64,000 nt of DNA from Nelumbo lutea (Eukaryota > Streptophyta > Magnoliopsida > Proteales > Nelumbonaceae): contig JAKGHH010000002.1 of NCBI GenBank assembly GCA_022828595.1, positions 72,512,383 to 72,576,382 on the forward strand, read 5' to 3'. The notes beneath the pieces were generated by a model. That model was given only the letters and a program-made list of their open reading frames with translations, was not told where the DNA came from and made no database searches. Position numbers and translations under genes: made by a program. Below, piece after piece: positions 42,331-54,399 of the stretch; within the stretch, counting starts at the first letter, position 1, and each line of letters begins with the position of its first letter.

Positions 42331-43890
42331 GCAAAGTTGAGAAACAAAAAGGGTAATGCTCATGTGGCTGTGACTACTAATTCAGCATCCTCGTCTGGTA
42401 CAAGAGGCACACCCTTAGAGACCTTAACTGCAATTCGGGCTGCTCTAATACAGTTGGAAAAGGAAGTTGGCAGTTCAGCTCAGTCACCGCAGTCATCATC
42501 AGTCCCTGCCTCATCAGCCTTTGCACATTCAGGTACTCGAGCCTCAGCCTACCATGCCTCCGCTCCAGGTACTATTGAACCCTATTGGGTAATAGATTCA
42601 GGTGCATCTGACCATATGACTAGCTTGCCATCATTGTTTACTACTAATCACTTATCTTCTAGTGGGATAAAGTATCTATTGTTGATGGCTCTGTTGTCCC
42701 TATTTCTGGCAAGGGTGACATCAAACTGTCGAATACTATCTCCTTGTCTTCTGTCTTGCATGTTCCTAAACTTGATACTAACCTTCTTTCCGTTAGTAGT
42801 ATTACCAAACATATGAACTGCTCAGTAACTTTCTTCCCCGACCAATGTGTTTTTCAGGACCTGGAGACGAAAAAGGTGATTGGGACTGGCCGTGAGACGA
42901 ATGGGATCTATTTGCTCAGGGACAGTTCTTGTCGGGAGGAGTCAGTGGATAAGAAGTTACTTGTTTCTCAGGTTGTGAGTCCGGTTATGCCAAAGCATAA
43001 CCGATTGGGTTATTTGTCTTTTCGGTCCTTAAAGAGTCTGTTTCCTACTTTGTTTGTGTCTGTTGAGTCGTCTCAGTAGAAATGTGAAAGTTGTGAGTTT
43101 GATAAACATTGTGGAAACTCTTATTCATTGAGTAATAAAAGGAGTAATAGTTCTTTTGATATTGTGCATACTGATGTTTGGGGGCCATATCACATTCCTT
43201 CTATGGGTGGGTACAGATATTTTTTGTTATTTGTTGATGACCACACTCGGTTTTCTTGGGTTTATCTTATGCGTTCACAATATGAGGTTCCTACCCTGAC
43301 TCAAAACTTCCACCAAATGATCCTAACCCAGTTTGATGCCAGGATGAAAGTTCTTAGATCTGATAATGCAAAGGAATACTTTGCTAAGCCATTGGCATCG
43401 TACCTTCTTAATCATGGGGTTATCCACCAGAGAACTTGCCCTCATACACCTCAACAGAATGGGGTTGCAGAAAGGAAGAATAGGCACATCTTGGAGGTGG
43501 CTATAAGTATTATGTTTACCTCCAATGTCCCTATTCGCTTCTGGGGTGATGCTATCCTTACGGCGGTATATCTTATTAATCGGGTTCCTTCCCGGGTTCT
43601 TGATATGAAACCTCCTTTTTCACTTCTATACCCCAATGAGGAGTTGTTTACTATTCCCCTCAAAACATTTGGTTGTACCTGTTTTGTTCAGCTTCTCGGT
43701 CCCAATCCTTCCAAGTTCGAACCCAAGGCCTCCAAATGCATCTTTCTTGGTTATGCACAAACTCAAAAGGGTTATTGCTGCTATGATCCTGTCTCAAGGA
43801 AGAAGTTTGTATCCATGGATGTCACTTTCTTTGAGGAGACACCCTACTATTCTCGGGTCTCTCCTCAGAGGGAGAGTAGTGAGCGTGGAG
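42331..43890 (+). pseudogene. copia-C protease and integrase
   Basis: The protease motif is intact as WVIDSGASDHMT (about 42586), but the frame shifts near 42660. Pre-integrase: LHVPKLDTNLLSVSSITKHM, HNRLGYLS (His-to-Tyr in the HxC-type box), then a TAG at 43077 before CESCEFDKH. The integrase frame (43128-44255) is open: VHTDVWGPYHIP (Asp), LRSDNAKEYFA (Asp) and NGVAERKNRHILE (Glu) give the full DDE triad. The C-terminal part has TFGCTCFVQLL and KCIFLGYAQTQKGYCCYDP. It is the best-preserved integrase in the window. Confidence 0.9.
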
Positions 43891-44229
43891 ATTTGGGTCA
43901 TTTTCTTCAAGGGGAGTGCAATGAGGGCAGGGTTAATACTTTTGGGGTTGTTCCTTTACCTATTCCATTGGGTGATGAGGGTTGTAGTAGCGAGGGTGGC
44001 CAGGGGGATCGGGAGTTGAGAATCTACCACAGGAGATGCAGGCAGGTTGATCCCGGTCATAAGCAGTCTCGGCCAGCTCCAGCCTCTTCTGCGGCTCCAA
44101 GTCCAGATATTACAGTCCCAGGGCCCACAGAGACTCCTTCCATTGTTGCTACCTCACCCCCAGCAGATGACCTTGACCTTCCCATTGCCATCCGTAAAGG
44201 AAAACAGCATTGCACCACATCTACAGCCC

Positions 44230-45645
44230 ACTGCATCTCAGTTTTTGTCCTATGATCGCCTATCTCCCTCCTACATGTCCTATCTCACTTCCGTTGCTAA
44301 TGTCCCTATTCCAAGAACAGTGCAAGAAGCCCTATCAGTCCCGAAGTGGAGAGGTGCAATGCAAGTTGAAATTGATGCCCTATTGAAAAATAATACCTAG
44401 GAGCTAGTTGACTTGCCCCAAGGAAAGAAACTAGTTGGATGCAGATGGGTATTTACTGTGAAGCACAATGCGGATGGCTCCATTGAGGGGTACAAAGCTC
44501 GACTAGTTGCAAAAGGGTTCACTTAGACTTATGGTATAGATTACTTGGAGACATTTGCCCCGGTAGCCAAGATGGCCACCATTCGGGTTCTATTATCTCT
44601 TGCAGCAAGCCACACTTGGCCTTTGTACCAAATGGATGTTAAAAATGTCTTCCTGAATGGGGACTTGCAGGAAGAGGTTTACATGCAGTTGCCTCCTGGA
44701 TTCAATGATACAGAGGCAAGTAAGAAGGTCTGTCGGCTCAATAAGGCATTGTATGGTTTGAAGCAGTCACCTAGAGCTTGGTTCAACAGATTTAGACTAG
44801 CCCTTGGGAAGTTCGGTTATGTACAGGCCCAGTCAGATCATACACTGTTCATCAAGAGGGTGGAGTCCTCTCTGACTACTTGCAGTATATGTTGATGATA
44901 TTGTGGTGACAGGAAATGACAACCATGAGATTAAGTCCCTCAAACAGCTCCTTCATCGAGAGTTTGAGGTGAAAGATCTGGGTACACTACGGTATTTTTT
45001 GGGTATTGAGGTTGCTAGATCTAAACAGGGGATCTTTGTCTCTCAGAGGAAATATGTTCTAGATCTATTGGCAGAAACTGGAAAGCTGGGTGTCAAACCT
45101 GCGGATACACCCATTGAACAGAACCACAGGATTGGTGCAGAGAGTGGGGAGCTACTTGAAGACAAGGTTATGTTCCAGTAGTTAGTGTTGTCAGTCAGTA
45201 CATGCATTCTCCTAGAACCACGCACCTTCTAGCAGCAGAAAGAATACTAGCATACTTGAAGAGATGCCTGGGTAGAGGTATACTGTTCAAGAACAATGGC
45301 CACATGAAGGTAGAGGTCTATACAGGTCAATGGCTAACGGAGTAGCTGAGATCACTACTTGAGGAGTTGGGTATTGAGTATGAGAAGCCCCTGATGTTGT
45401 ATTGTGATAATCAAGCAGCTATTAATATAGCACACAACCCGATGCAACATGACAGAACTAAACATATTGAAGTTGATCGACACTTTGTACGAGAGAGGGT
45501 CTCATCACAAGAAGTGTGTCTCCCGTACATCACCTCCAACATGCAGCTAGCAGATATCCTCACCAGAGTTGTACCACGGAAAAAGCTAGAGGCGGATCTA
45601 TCCAAGTTGGGAATGATAAACATTTATTCCCAACTTGAGGGGGAG
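44230..45645 (+). pseudogene. copia-C reverse transcriptase and RNase H
   Basis: RT begins with SYDRLSPSYMSYLTSVANV and VPKWRGAMQVEIDALLKNNT, then TAG (Trp in ELVDLP context), GCRWVFTVKHNADG, a TAG at 44524 in KGFT-TYGIDY, ETFAPVAKMATIRVLLSLAA, MDVKNVFLNGDL and [16 protein letters not shown] one-base shift near 44885 moves YVDDIVVTGND into another frame, then [20 protein letters not shown]. RNase H is largely deleted between about 45180 and 45350: the DADWAG and AEAKYRA blocks are missing. The end is intact: YCDNQAAINIAHNP and DRTKHIEVDRHFVRERV. Confidence 0.88.
45636..45645 (+). promoter_or_regulatory. copia-C polypurine tract
   Basis: The sequence tgagggggag directly precedes the 3' LTR and is identical to that of copia-A. 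Confidence 0.85.
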
Positions 45646-46016
45646 TGTAGAGAACACTGATGTGGGCCCCATAGCTACGGTCCCACTGTGTTCGTAGGGT
45701 AGAAGGTGTTCTAGTCTTCCTAGGGTTAGCTATTGGTCATTTAGTTGTTTCAGTTGCTATTTATTTCAGTCTTATTTTGCTCTATTATGTTATTTAAAGA
45801 CTAAGGGCAGATCTGTCCTTTCCATGTAATGAGCATAACCTATAAATATTAATTAAAGTGGCGGCGGCAGAATATTAAGCTTCTGCTCCTCCTTTCAACT
45901 CTTGTGTTCTACTGCTTCTCCTCCCTCTTCCTCCTCTCTTCTCTTTACCTTTCTTCTTATTTTCGAACCTGAAATCCATTAGGGTTCAAGACTGATAACA
46001 GTCCTGAACTTCTACT
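45646..46016 (+). repeat. copia-C 3' LTR (371 bp)
   Basis: Same length as the 5' LTR, starting tgtagagaacact and ending gaacttctact. The second tgaag target copy and resumed LINE-l sequence follow. Confidence 0.92.
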
Positions 46017-46021
46017 TGAAG

Positions 46022-47839
46022 TAAGAAGGTAGGAAGAAAATCATGGATGGCCTTCCATGGAGCAGCCAAGGTAGCTCTACAAAAACATCTAGCATCCCAC
46101 CCATTGCTTGATATGCCATGAATACCGGCCACAACCTTGTGCCATAACTTCTCATTTTCATTAGGAAACCTCCATAACCATTTGCTGAGTAAAGCTTGAT
46201 TCTTCATCTTAATATTACCAATTTCCAACTCACCTTATGTTTTCAAGTTCACCACTTTTTCCCATTTGACCAAGTGGTCCTTCTTTTTTCCCCTAGCTCC
46301 TAGAGAAAATCTCTAATAAGTTTTTCCATTTTCCTCACAACCTCCTGTGGCATCCTAAACACTGACATGTAGTACACTAGAAGGTTTGCTAAAGGTAGAC
46401 TTGATAAGGGTTAGCCTCCACCCCCCCATTGAGATGTAGTTCCTCTTCCACCCAACTAATCTCTTCTCAACCCTTTCCACCACTAGGGCCCAAAAACTAG
46501 CTGATCTAGGGTTATCTCCAAGAGGTAAGCCTAAGTATTTCATAGGTCATTCACCTTTCTCACAACCTAAGGAGTCTACCAAGCTCCTCAAAAGTTCCTC
46601 ATCAATATTGGTTCCAACCATTAAGCTCTTCAACCAGTTAATCCTTAAGTTAGACATTCTCTCAAAAAGCTTCACCACCAACTTCAAATTTTCCACCCCC
46701 TCTCTACAATCTCCATCACAAAATATCAGAATATCGTCTGCAAACTGCAAATGAGTGACCAAAATATTATCTCTCCATACAGACCAACCCCTAAACAATT
46801 GCAGGCAATTTTCTCTTGAGATCAGTTTGCTTAGTACTTCAGCTACCAAAGTGAATAGAAAAGGAGAGAGAGGGTCACCTTGTCTAAGTCCCCTAAAGCC
46901 CTCAAAGAAATCATACACCGTCCCATCAATAATAATTTAGTAGTGAGTAGACTGCAGTAGGCAACCCTTAATCCATTTACACCACAATCTCCAAATCCAC
47001 ATCTCCTTGTAATACCAATTAAGAAGTTCCAGTCCACCAAATCATAGGCTTTTTTCCAAATCCAATTTGACAGCCACTCCCCTTCTCTTTAATCGTTTTT
47101 GAGCCTCCATACATTCATCAGCAATAAAAATTTGGTCAATGATCTGCTTGTCCTGCACAAAGGCCCCTTAAGAGTTGAGACTGCGAAATCAGTGGGGGGA
47201 TCACTTTCTTGATCCTCAAAGACAACACTTCTGCTATAACCTTATAAATGCTTGTGACTAAGCTAATAGGTCTGAAGTCTCCGGACCATATAGCATTTTT
47301 CTTCTTTGGAATCAACGCTAAAAAAGTAGAGTTCATCCCCGCATTGATTACCCTCCTTCTATGGAATTCACAGAAGACTCTAAAAAAGATCATCTTTGAT
47401 TATATCCCAACAATCTTGATAGAACGCCATGGTGAATCCATCAGGCCCAAGGGGCTTTTGATCTATTCATAGAGAAAATTGCTTCCTTGATCTCTTATTC
47501 TTCAAACCTTCTCTCCAAAAAATGCATTTAATCCTCCCCAAAGTCTTCACTCTGAACCTTCAACCAACCACTTTTCATTTAAAGGCATTCTATAGATAGA
47601 TCTGAAATGCTCCGAGAAAACCACTACAATCTCTATCTGCTCTGTAACCTCACTCTCCCCCATCATTAGTGAGCTAATCAAGCTCTTCCTTCTCCTTCCA
47701 ATTGCAATGGCATGGAAAAATTTTGTATTACCATTCCCTTCCTTGATCCACCTCTCCCTTGATTTCTGCTTCCAACTTATTTCCTCTCTTAACAAAGTTT
47801 CCCCTAGCTCCTTCTTCAGAGACCATCTCAACTCCCTAT
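46022..47839 (-). pseudogene. LINE-l ORF2 N-terminal part (linker and RT)
   Basis: Read on the minus strand from 47839: WKQKSRERWIKEGNGNTKFF, then RT with NSTFLALIPKK, FRPISLVTSIYKVIAEVLSL, a frameshifted RT core with VDWNFLI, FRGLRQGDPLSPFLFTLVAE and LQFADDILIFCDGD (about 46730), MKYLGLPLGDNP and GWKRNYISMGGW. The connector reads KNQALLSKWLWRFPNE, GISSNGWDARCF and APWKAIHDFLP before the copia-C cut. Both RQGDPLSP and FADD are conserved; frameshifts and stops separate the blocks. The 5' end is truncated before RT, so no endonuclease is present. The right limit is uncertain by a few bases because it abuts similar LINE-k sequence. Confidence 0.83.
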
Positions 47840-47983
47840 CACCTTGATTGCAGAGGTTCTGAGTAGAATGATCACAAAGGTGGATTTGAATGGTTTAATT
47901 AGAGGTTGGAGGGTGGGAGGGAATGAGATTGTAGTTACCCATTTGCAATTTGCAGACGACACAATCCTATTTTGTGAAGAAAC
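47840..47983 (+). pseudogene. LINE-k ORF2, RT core fragment
   Basis: Reads LIAEVLSRMITKVDLNG, GWRVGGNEIVVTHLQFADDT and ILFCEET, the RT catalytic FADD region. It stops at 47983 where a 1.9-kb LTR-like insert begins; the frame resumes at 49932 as NLEILRNLKDL. Confidence 0.8.
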
Positions 47984-49926
47984 TGTTAGACAGTTTTGTA
48001 TGCCCTTAGCTTCAATCCGATTTGATGTACTTTTGTTATTTAGTGGAAATAAATAAAATTGCATGTTTGATTCATGTTGTTTGGTTTAATTCTGTGTAAG
48101 ACCCTAAAACTGGACACTTATAGACTCGTGTTAGTTTTAAATATTCACAGCCGTTGGATAAGTCTGGGGAGATTTATCCTGCCAAGGCTGATACTGGTGT
48201 GCCACCAAGTGTTGGGATGGCCTGTCTCAGCCACCAGGGTAAGACCAGAGGCACATGTAGTATGGGATTACTTGAATCCTTGAACCGGACCAGATTTCCA
48301 GTATTGCCCTGGACCTTGGAGACATATGGGCAAAATTGGAAAGTTACACATGACCCCTAGACTCGATTATGACATTTCACTAGGTGTCGGATCGGGTTGT
48401 CTTTGATATGTCAATTAGTGAGATCCTTAGATGGGGATCAAAACCTGGGTATGTTGGGACAGTCTGAGAATTCATCTGAGTGGGTGATCATAGTGACAGG
48501 ATCAGCCCCTTTGTCGGACAAAGGGTAATGATCGAGAATGCACTCTCTCTGATGTAAACCAAATTGTCGGCAGTTGATTTCAATCGTTGGAATTTTGTTT
48601 TGCAAAATTAATATATTTATATATATATGTACGGTTTCGAATTGTTTGCAAATGGTTTTAATTCCCAGGATCCATGTGAGTGGAGAGTGCGGCACTGTTC
48701 CTTGCAGCCGAGGGAGAGGTCCTCTCTTGTCGGGCAGTGCTTGATCATTAAGGGCTGAGAGGTTAAGTGTAAGACCATTTAGGATAGTACCTGATGGGCT
48801 AATCTTGCACCTGCCCACAGTCCCTAGGTTTTTATAAGATGGCTTGGCCCAGGGACCACTTAATGTAAGTGTTGGGTCCATAGGGTCCATATGATGGGCT
48901 CAGGGGTTTACTGAGTTTTTCAGTGAATTCTGTTGGGCCTTATATTAAAGGTTGGGCCGAACCCATGTGGCTGGTGTGTAGATCAATGCTTGGGTCCCAC
49001 GCCATACAAAGAAGCCCAACTGGGCAGCAGATTGGAAACTAGTTAAACACTGAACATATAATGGGCCAAAAGCCCATTTCGAGCTGGGCTGATATGATCA
49101 CCCATCTATGGGGCGAATCTAAGATTAATGTTAGTAAAAGGATTGGGCCTTTAACCTTGTCCACTCCAGGAGACCAAATTCAAATTAGATTTGAATCTGG
49201 TAACCTCCTGATAAGATTAGGAGTAAACTAACTTAAGTTGCAGATAGATTAAGATAATCCCCTATCCAAATACAGATTTGGATTGGGATAACTCCTAATT
49301 AGGAGGTTTCTTAATCAAGAAGAAAAGAGGAGAAACCCAACATAAACATATCAGAATTCAAACCAGGGTTTGTGTGAAAGAAAACTCCCTGCGAATTGAG
49401 ATTAGATCTCATTCATACTCCAGAGAGAAGAGAAGCAGTTCAGCCATCTTCCTCCCTGGATTTCTCCTCCTGCCGCCGCCATTCCCTCTTGCAAGATTCG
49501 ATCTTTGCAGCAATAGGAAGTCAAGAAATCAGTTCTTGACATCAGTCTTGCAGGAAAGACTGAAGAAGATTCGGTGTTTAGAGTTTCCAGAGGATTTTTG
49601 CAAAGGATCCAGTGTGTAGGACGCACCTTGCTGGTTCCGTTCCATCCACAAGTGTGTCATCTTCAGCAGGAGCGGATCTTGGTTTCTTCTTTGGGCGTGA
49701 ACACCAACTTTGGGAGATACTGCTTCTCCGGATCAGGTATATTCCTCCCTTTTACCTTTTGGTTCAGATCTGGTTTGATTATGGTTCAAGTAAGATCCTT
49801 GAATATGGTATTCTAAATTTAGGAAATACGATTCCCAGTTGGAAGAAGGTAGGAAAATTTTTGAAATTCGCCCACCCATTCCGCAACCTTTTTGGCGTCC
49901 ATTAGATGGATCCTACCATTCCTTCA
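47984..49926. mobile_element. Probable solo LTR, 1943 bp
   Basis: The segment starts tgttagacag and ends ccattccttca (TG...CA). It cuts LINE-k between FCEET and NLEIL. Flanking 5-mers gaaac (47979-47983) and aaaac (49927-49931) match at 4 of 5. Inside there is no gag or pol motif, consistent with one long LTR of gypsy size. Sequence such as gtgtaagaccctaaaactgg and many gggcct/gggccc words are present. Orientation cannot be fixed. An alternative is a small nonautonomous LTR element whose own short LTRs I did not find. Confidence 0.6.
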
Positions 49927-49931
49927 AAAAC

Positions 49932-52190
49932 AAATCTTGAGATCCTTAGGAATCTTAAAGATCTGTAAGATCCTTTGAGAAATTAGGTTGGGAAAAAAGT
50001 TGTCTGGTGGGGCTAAACTTGCAAGAAGAGGAAGTCCTTAGTATAGTGGAGGTCTTAGGTTGGGAAGTCAAGAATTGCCCTTTGGAATATCTAGGATTCC
50101 CCTTGGGTGGAAACCTTGGAAGCTTGTACTAGAAAGATTCACTAAAAAATTGGCACTTTGGAAGAGGGACTACATTTCTTTGGGTGGAAGGATTATTTTG
50201 ATCAAAGCCACTTTGGACAATCTCCCCATCTACTTCTTATCTACTTTTCGTATTCCTATTAAAATTGTTGGGCAAATAGAGAAGCTAATGTGGGATTTCT
50301 TGTGGGAATTGGGAGACAGAAAGAAAGATCACTTGGTAAAATGAGAACATGTTAGTAGACCTAAAAAGAAGGGTGGGCTGGGGTTAGGTAACATAATCCA
50401 AAACAATTTAGCTCTCTAAGGAAAGTGCTTGTGGAGGTTTCCCCTAGAAAGAAACAAGCTCTGGCACAAGGTTATTGAAAGCATACATGGCTGGTTGGAT
50501 AATGGTTGGGATGCAAAGGTAGCCCCAAATGCAAATCCTTCTGCTCCGTGGAAAGCAATTTCTGAGGTATATCCTTTTTTTTATTAACCTCATCTAGTAT
50601 GAAGTGGGCAATGGATTAAAAGTAAATTTTGGGAGGACCTTTGGATTGGAATTTAACCAGTAAAGGTCCAATTTTCTGAGCTTTATGCACTCTCCAATTA
50701 CAAATGTGAACCCATTTCTAAGTTTGTGAAATTCCCTACCTCGAGTTTAAATTGGGATTTTGGTTTTAAAAGGAGTCTAAGGGAATTGCAGTGTGAATCT
50801 CTCATCCCCCTCTTGGCCAAGCTTAACACTATTTTTTTGGATCGTTATGTAGAGGATAATAGGGTGTGCTTTATCTCTTAAAATGGATTTTTTTTTACTT
50901 ATGCCTCCTTTAATTTCTTAATTCAGCCATCTACCTCGGGGGTGTCATTCCCGGTGAAAGAAGTGTGGAGCAAGCCAATCCATCCCAAAACCAAGGCCCT
51001 TTGCTGAGAAGTTTCCTTTGAAAGATTAATACCAATGACATTTTGTAGAAAAGAAGGCCAAATATGTTTTCTTCTCCTCACATGTGTTGCTTTCTTTTGT
51101 TACATATAAAAAAGTTATGGATATGCAAAAGAAAGAATGAAAAAAGAAAAAAAAAAGAAAGAAAGAAAGATCCTGTGAGGGTTGGTGAGTGTCGAAGCTC
51201 CTCTCCTCTAGGAGGGAAAGTGGGGGAGAGGGTTGCTGAGGGATTGGTTGGGACAAGGAAGGAAAACAAAAGAGAAGGAAGAAAAAAAAAAAACTATTCC
51301 CCATGTCTTTTTGTTGTGTCCTTTTGTGCTTTGTATTTGGGAGCATCTATGTTCTCTCCATGGGTGCAAGTGGACTCCTCCTTAGGATGTCGTGGGTCTC
51401 TTTGATCCAAACTTCTTGAGACAGCCATATAAAAGAGCGAGGATGATGTGGAAAGCTGTGCAAGCCGCCTTGATATGGACTATTTGGGAAGAAAGAAGTG
51501 GGAGGATCTTCAAGGATGAGTAGGATAGAAATGGAACTCTTGGACAGAATAAAAACAAAAGTTGCACATTGGATAAAGACTATGGAGGACTTCCAAATTC
51601 TCTCTAAATGATATTTTGAGGAAGTGGAAGGAAGTGGCATTGTTGGCTCAAAACAAGGAAAGAGTAATTATGGCGTGGAGACAACCAGCAACCAACTTTG
51701 TTAAACTTAATTTTGATAGGAGTTATATAGGCAATTAGACAAGAACTGGGGTGGGAGGGGTCTCTAGAGATTCAGAAGGAAGGGTGTGTTGGCTTTATAC
51801 TCAGGACCTTTGGATAGTGATGATGCATTGGCAATAGAGCTATACTTCAGGGATTAAAATTTGCTAAGCAATTCGGTTTTCATAACCTGGAGGTGGCAGG
51901 GGACTCATAAGTGGTCATTTCGTGGACAAGTAGTACCCAAATCCCATGGATCTATAGGCACACAATCCAAGAAATAGAAAGTTTAACAAGGGAGATGAAT
52001 GTTGTTTTTAGATGGGTGACTTGGTGAGAAGAACAAATGGGATGGCGGACACATTGTTGTAATCCCATGGATCTAGACAACAATTATTTTGGGCAAAACT
52101 CTTAAGTTATCTATTGGTGGAGAAGTTTCCACCTTGTTGTAATACCTCAATTGAAGTTAATAGAATCTTTATTTACTGATAAAAATAAAA
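49932..52190 (+). pseudogene. LINE-k ORF2 C-terminal half and tail
   Basis: Continues RT thumb and connector: NLEILRNLKDL, then CPLEYLGFPLGGNPWKLVLE, LALWKRDYISLGGRIILIKA, FRIPIKIVGQIEKLMWDFLW and KKGGLGLGNII. A decayed zf-RVT region follows, with an A/G-rich disruption near 51120-51300, and an eroded RNase H (NFDRSYIGN near 51710, then GMADTLL near 52042). The tail ends gataaaaataaaacaaaaaa near 52190. Coding is heavily broken, so this is an old copy. Confidence 0.72.
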
Positions 52191-52374
52191 CAAAAAAGTT
52201 GATCTTCTCTTTTACCATCAAACACCATCCATCCTGTTGCCATCTGATACATAGTTTTTTTAGCTAACCAAAAATTATGGCCTCCTAAACAGAATCCTTC
52301 TTCATTCATAACTCAACCATAGTTGTCATGGCAACGGCTGGGAGACAAGACACCAATGGAGGATCACCTCGCTT
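52191..52374. other. Unassigned short spacer
   Basis: No motif is recognised between the LINE-k tail and the start of LINE-m. Confidence 0.4.
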
Positions 52375-54170
52375 TAAGTGTCTAGCACTCTAGCACTCTT
52401 ACCTACCTATGTTTTGTCTGTCTTTAGGATACCAGTTAGGGAAGCTAGGAAGCTGGAGAATGTGATGAGAGATTTCTTATGGGAGCCGGGACAAGAAAAA
52501 AATGATCACTTGGTTAATTGGGAAATTGTGTGCGGAAGTAAAGAAGAGGGGGTTTGGGACTTGGGAGGGTGACTGGAAAAAATCAAGCTCTGTTAGGGAA
52601 ATGGTTGTGGCGATGGCCATTGGAAAGTGAGAGGTTGTGGCATGAGGTGATGGGAAGCACTCATGGGAGTTCAGAGAATGGATGGGATGCTGGTGTATCA
52701 AGGCAGGCTAACCTAGCAGCACCTTGGAAGGCCATTCACGACACCCTCAATTCCTCAAATTTATTAGGTATGAAGTTTGTTCTAGCAACGCTATTCGTTT
52801 TGGGGAGGATATCTAGGTAGGAGACACCCCTTTAAAGGACCTCTTCTCTTTGCTATTTTCTGTTTCTTTGTATAAAAAGGAGGTGGTCTCAAAATTTGTC
52901 TCACCACTAGAACACCCTTAGCTCCTAATTGGGATTTTGGGTTTCGTAGAGGACTAAGGGATGATGAAATTGAACCTCTCTCTGTCTTGCTATGTTGTCT
53001 TAATCAAGTTTGCTTGGATCCCTCCAAGCCAGATAAAAGATTGTGGACTCCTAGACCCAATGGAACCTTTACTTGTGCTTCTTTCTTCAAGTCCATCTCT
53101 CAACATTCTACCCAACAACCCTTTCTGTCAAAGGAAATTTGGTGCAGGCCAATTCCCCTAAAGATTATGGCGTTTTGTTGGGAAGTATTCCATGGGAAAG
53201 TAAACGCTCTAGATAACCTACAAAAGAGAAGACCTTTCCTCTGTATTTCTCCCAAATGGTGTATCCTCTGTAGAGCTCACGGTGAGGATTGTTACCACCT
53301 ACTAATATCTTGTCCCTTTTCTACAGACCTTTGGGCTTGGCTACTTTCGTTGTTTGGGAGTAGTTGGAGTCTACCAACAGAAGTTCGCATGCTCTTCAAC
53401 CATTCTACTTTCTTTTGGCCTACAAAAAGAGGGAGACTTATGTGGAGATGTGCTCGCGCTACCTTGATTTGGACTCCTTGGGAAGAAAGGAATGCTGGAA
53501 TTTTTCAAGAAAAGTAAAGGAGCAGTCAGGAATTGAAAGACTGTGTGTTGAATAGGGCAATACCTTGACTGAAGACTTTGGGAATCTTTCATCAATTCTC
53601 TTTTAATGACCTTTGGAGAAATTGGTCAGCAGTAGCGAGGTGTTCACCCCTAAAGGACAAATCAATTACAAGTTGGGCTCCTCCATTTGAAGGCTCATTG
53701 AAGCTGAACTTTGATGGAAGTAGCATGGGTAATCCAGGATTATCCAGAATGGGGGGTGCTTTGAGAAATGAGAAGGAAGAGATTCTATTGCTCTACTCAG
53801 GTCCCTTAGGAGTTGAGGGTACAGCAACTAATAATTGAAGGGGATTCCAAAGTGGTGGTGGGTTGACCGAAAAATCCTGAAGATGCTATATGGCGCTACA
53901 AGAATGAAATGAAGAAATTTAGTTGGTTGACAAGGAATATGTTGGTCACTGTACAATGAATGGGGAGATCAGCAAATATTTTGTCAGATGTGTTAGCCAA
54001 GCAAGGGGTAAATAGGGAAGAATTGTTTTGGGCCCAGTTGTGATTCTTGTATTTCTTTCCTAGTTTACTTGTAAGATTCAAGGAGGGGCTGCAGCTTGCG
54101 CCTCTCCCTGAGATGTTGTATGAATTCACAACTCTAAATCAGCTTATGAATTAATAAATTTATTATTATT
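52375..54170 (+). pseudogene. LINE-m: 3' portion of the LINE-g family
   Basis: This 5'-truncated copy begins in the RT connector (LPTYVLSVFRIPVREARKLE). It runs through WLWRWPLESERLWHEVMGS, a frameshifted connector, and an open 176-codon zf-RVT frame (52987-53517) with CILCRAHGEDCYHLLISCPF. RNase H starts LNFDGSSMGNPGLSRMGG (about 53705). A deletion near 53815 removes the RAELLA motif; the end includes LAKQGVNREELFWAQL. The family 3' UTR with cttgcgcctctcc follows; the tail gives way to an (AT)n run instead of poly(A). Confidence 0.83.
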
Positions 54171-54173
54171 CAT

Positions 54174-54176
<3 letters not shown>

Positions 54177-54205
<29 letters not shown>
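54177..54205. repeat. (AT)n microsatellite
   Basis: About 14 uninterrupted TA units follow the LINE-m tail, probably grown from its A/T-rich 3' end. Confidence 0.9.
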
Positions 54206-54207
<2 letters not shown>

Positions 54208-54370
54208 TTAGCAAAACGTTCAATAAAATTTCATTGAAAACAATAAGGACAAATGACTATTACAAGAATCCCATAAGGAAGCGTGAGGTGCAGCCTCACT
54301 CTTTTAAGAAAAAACAGCACAAAAATTACAAATGAACCCAATACAACTATTTTCATAAAGAGACCCTGGA
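54206..54370 (-). mobile_element. LINE-n: 3' UTR fragment
   Basis: On the minus strand it contains gaggctgcacctcacgcttcc, then ttcttgtaat and caatgaaattttattgaac, the layout of LINE 3' UTRs elsewhere in the window. No coding remains. It lies head-to-head against LINE-o. Confidence 0.55.
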
Positions 54371-54399
54371 ATATTGCTGAAAGAGATCCTTGTGATAGG

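Larger units (their letters stand above)
40371..46016 (+). mobile_element. copia-C: nearly complete Ty1/copia element (5646 bp)
   Basis: Bounded by 371-bp LTRs (40371-40741, 45646-46016) and perfect 5-bp duplications tgaag (40366-40370, 46017-46021). Order: LTR, PBS, long leader, gag, protease, integrase, RT, RNase H (with a deletion), PPT, LTR. By hand alignment the LTRs differ at about 14 positions, roughly twice the divergence of the copia-A pair, so this is the older insertion. Several TAG stops and frameshifts inactivate it. It split LINE-l and lies outside the host exons seen here. Confidence 0.95.

Noticed and set aside
48438..48890. A 150-codon minus-strand frame inside the large solo LTR
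   Set aside because: No recognisable domain; LTRs of this size often hold chance frames, and the sequence has no start or splice context that supports a gene.
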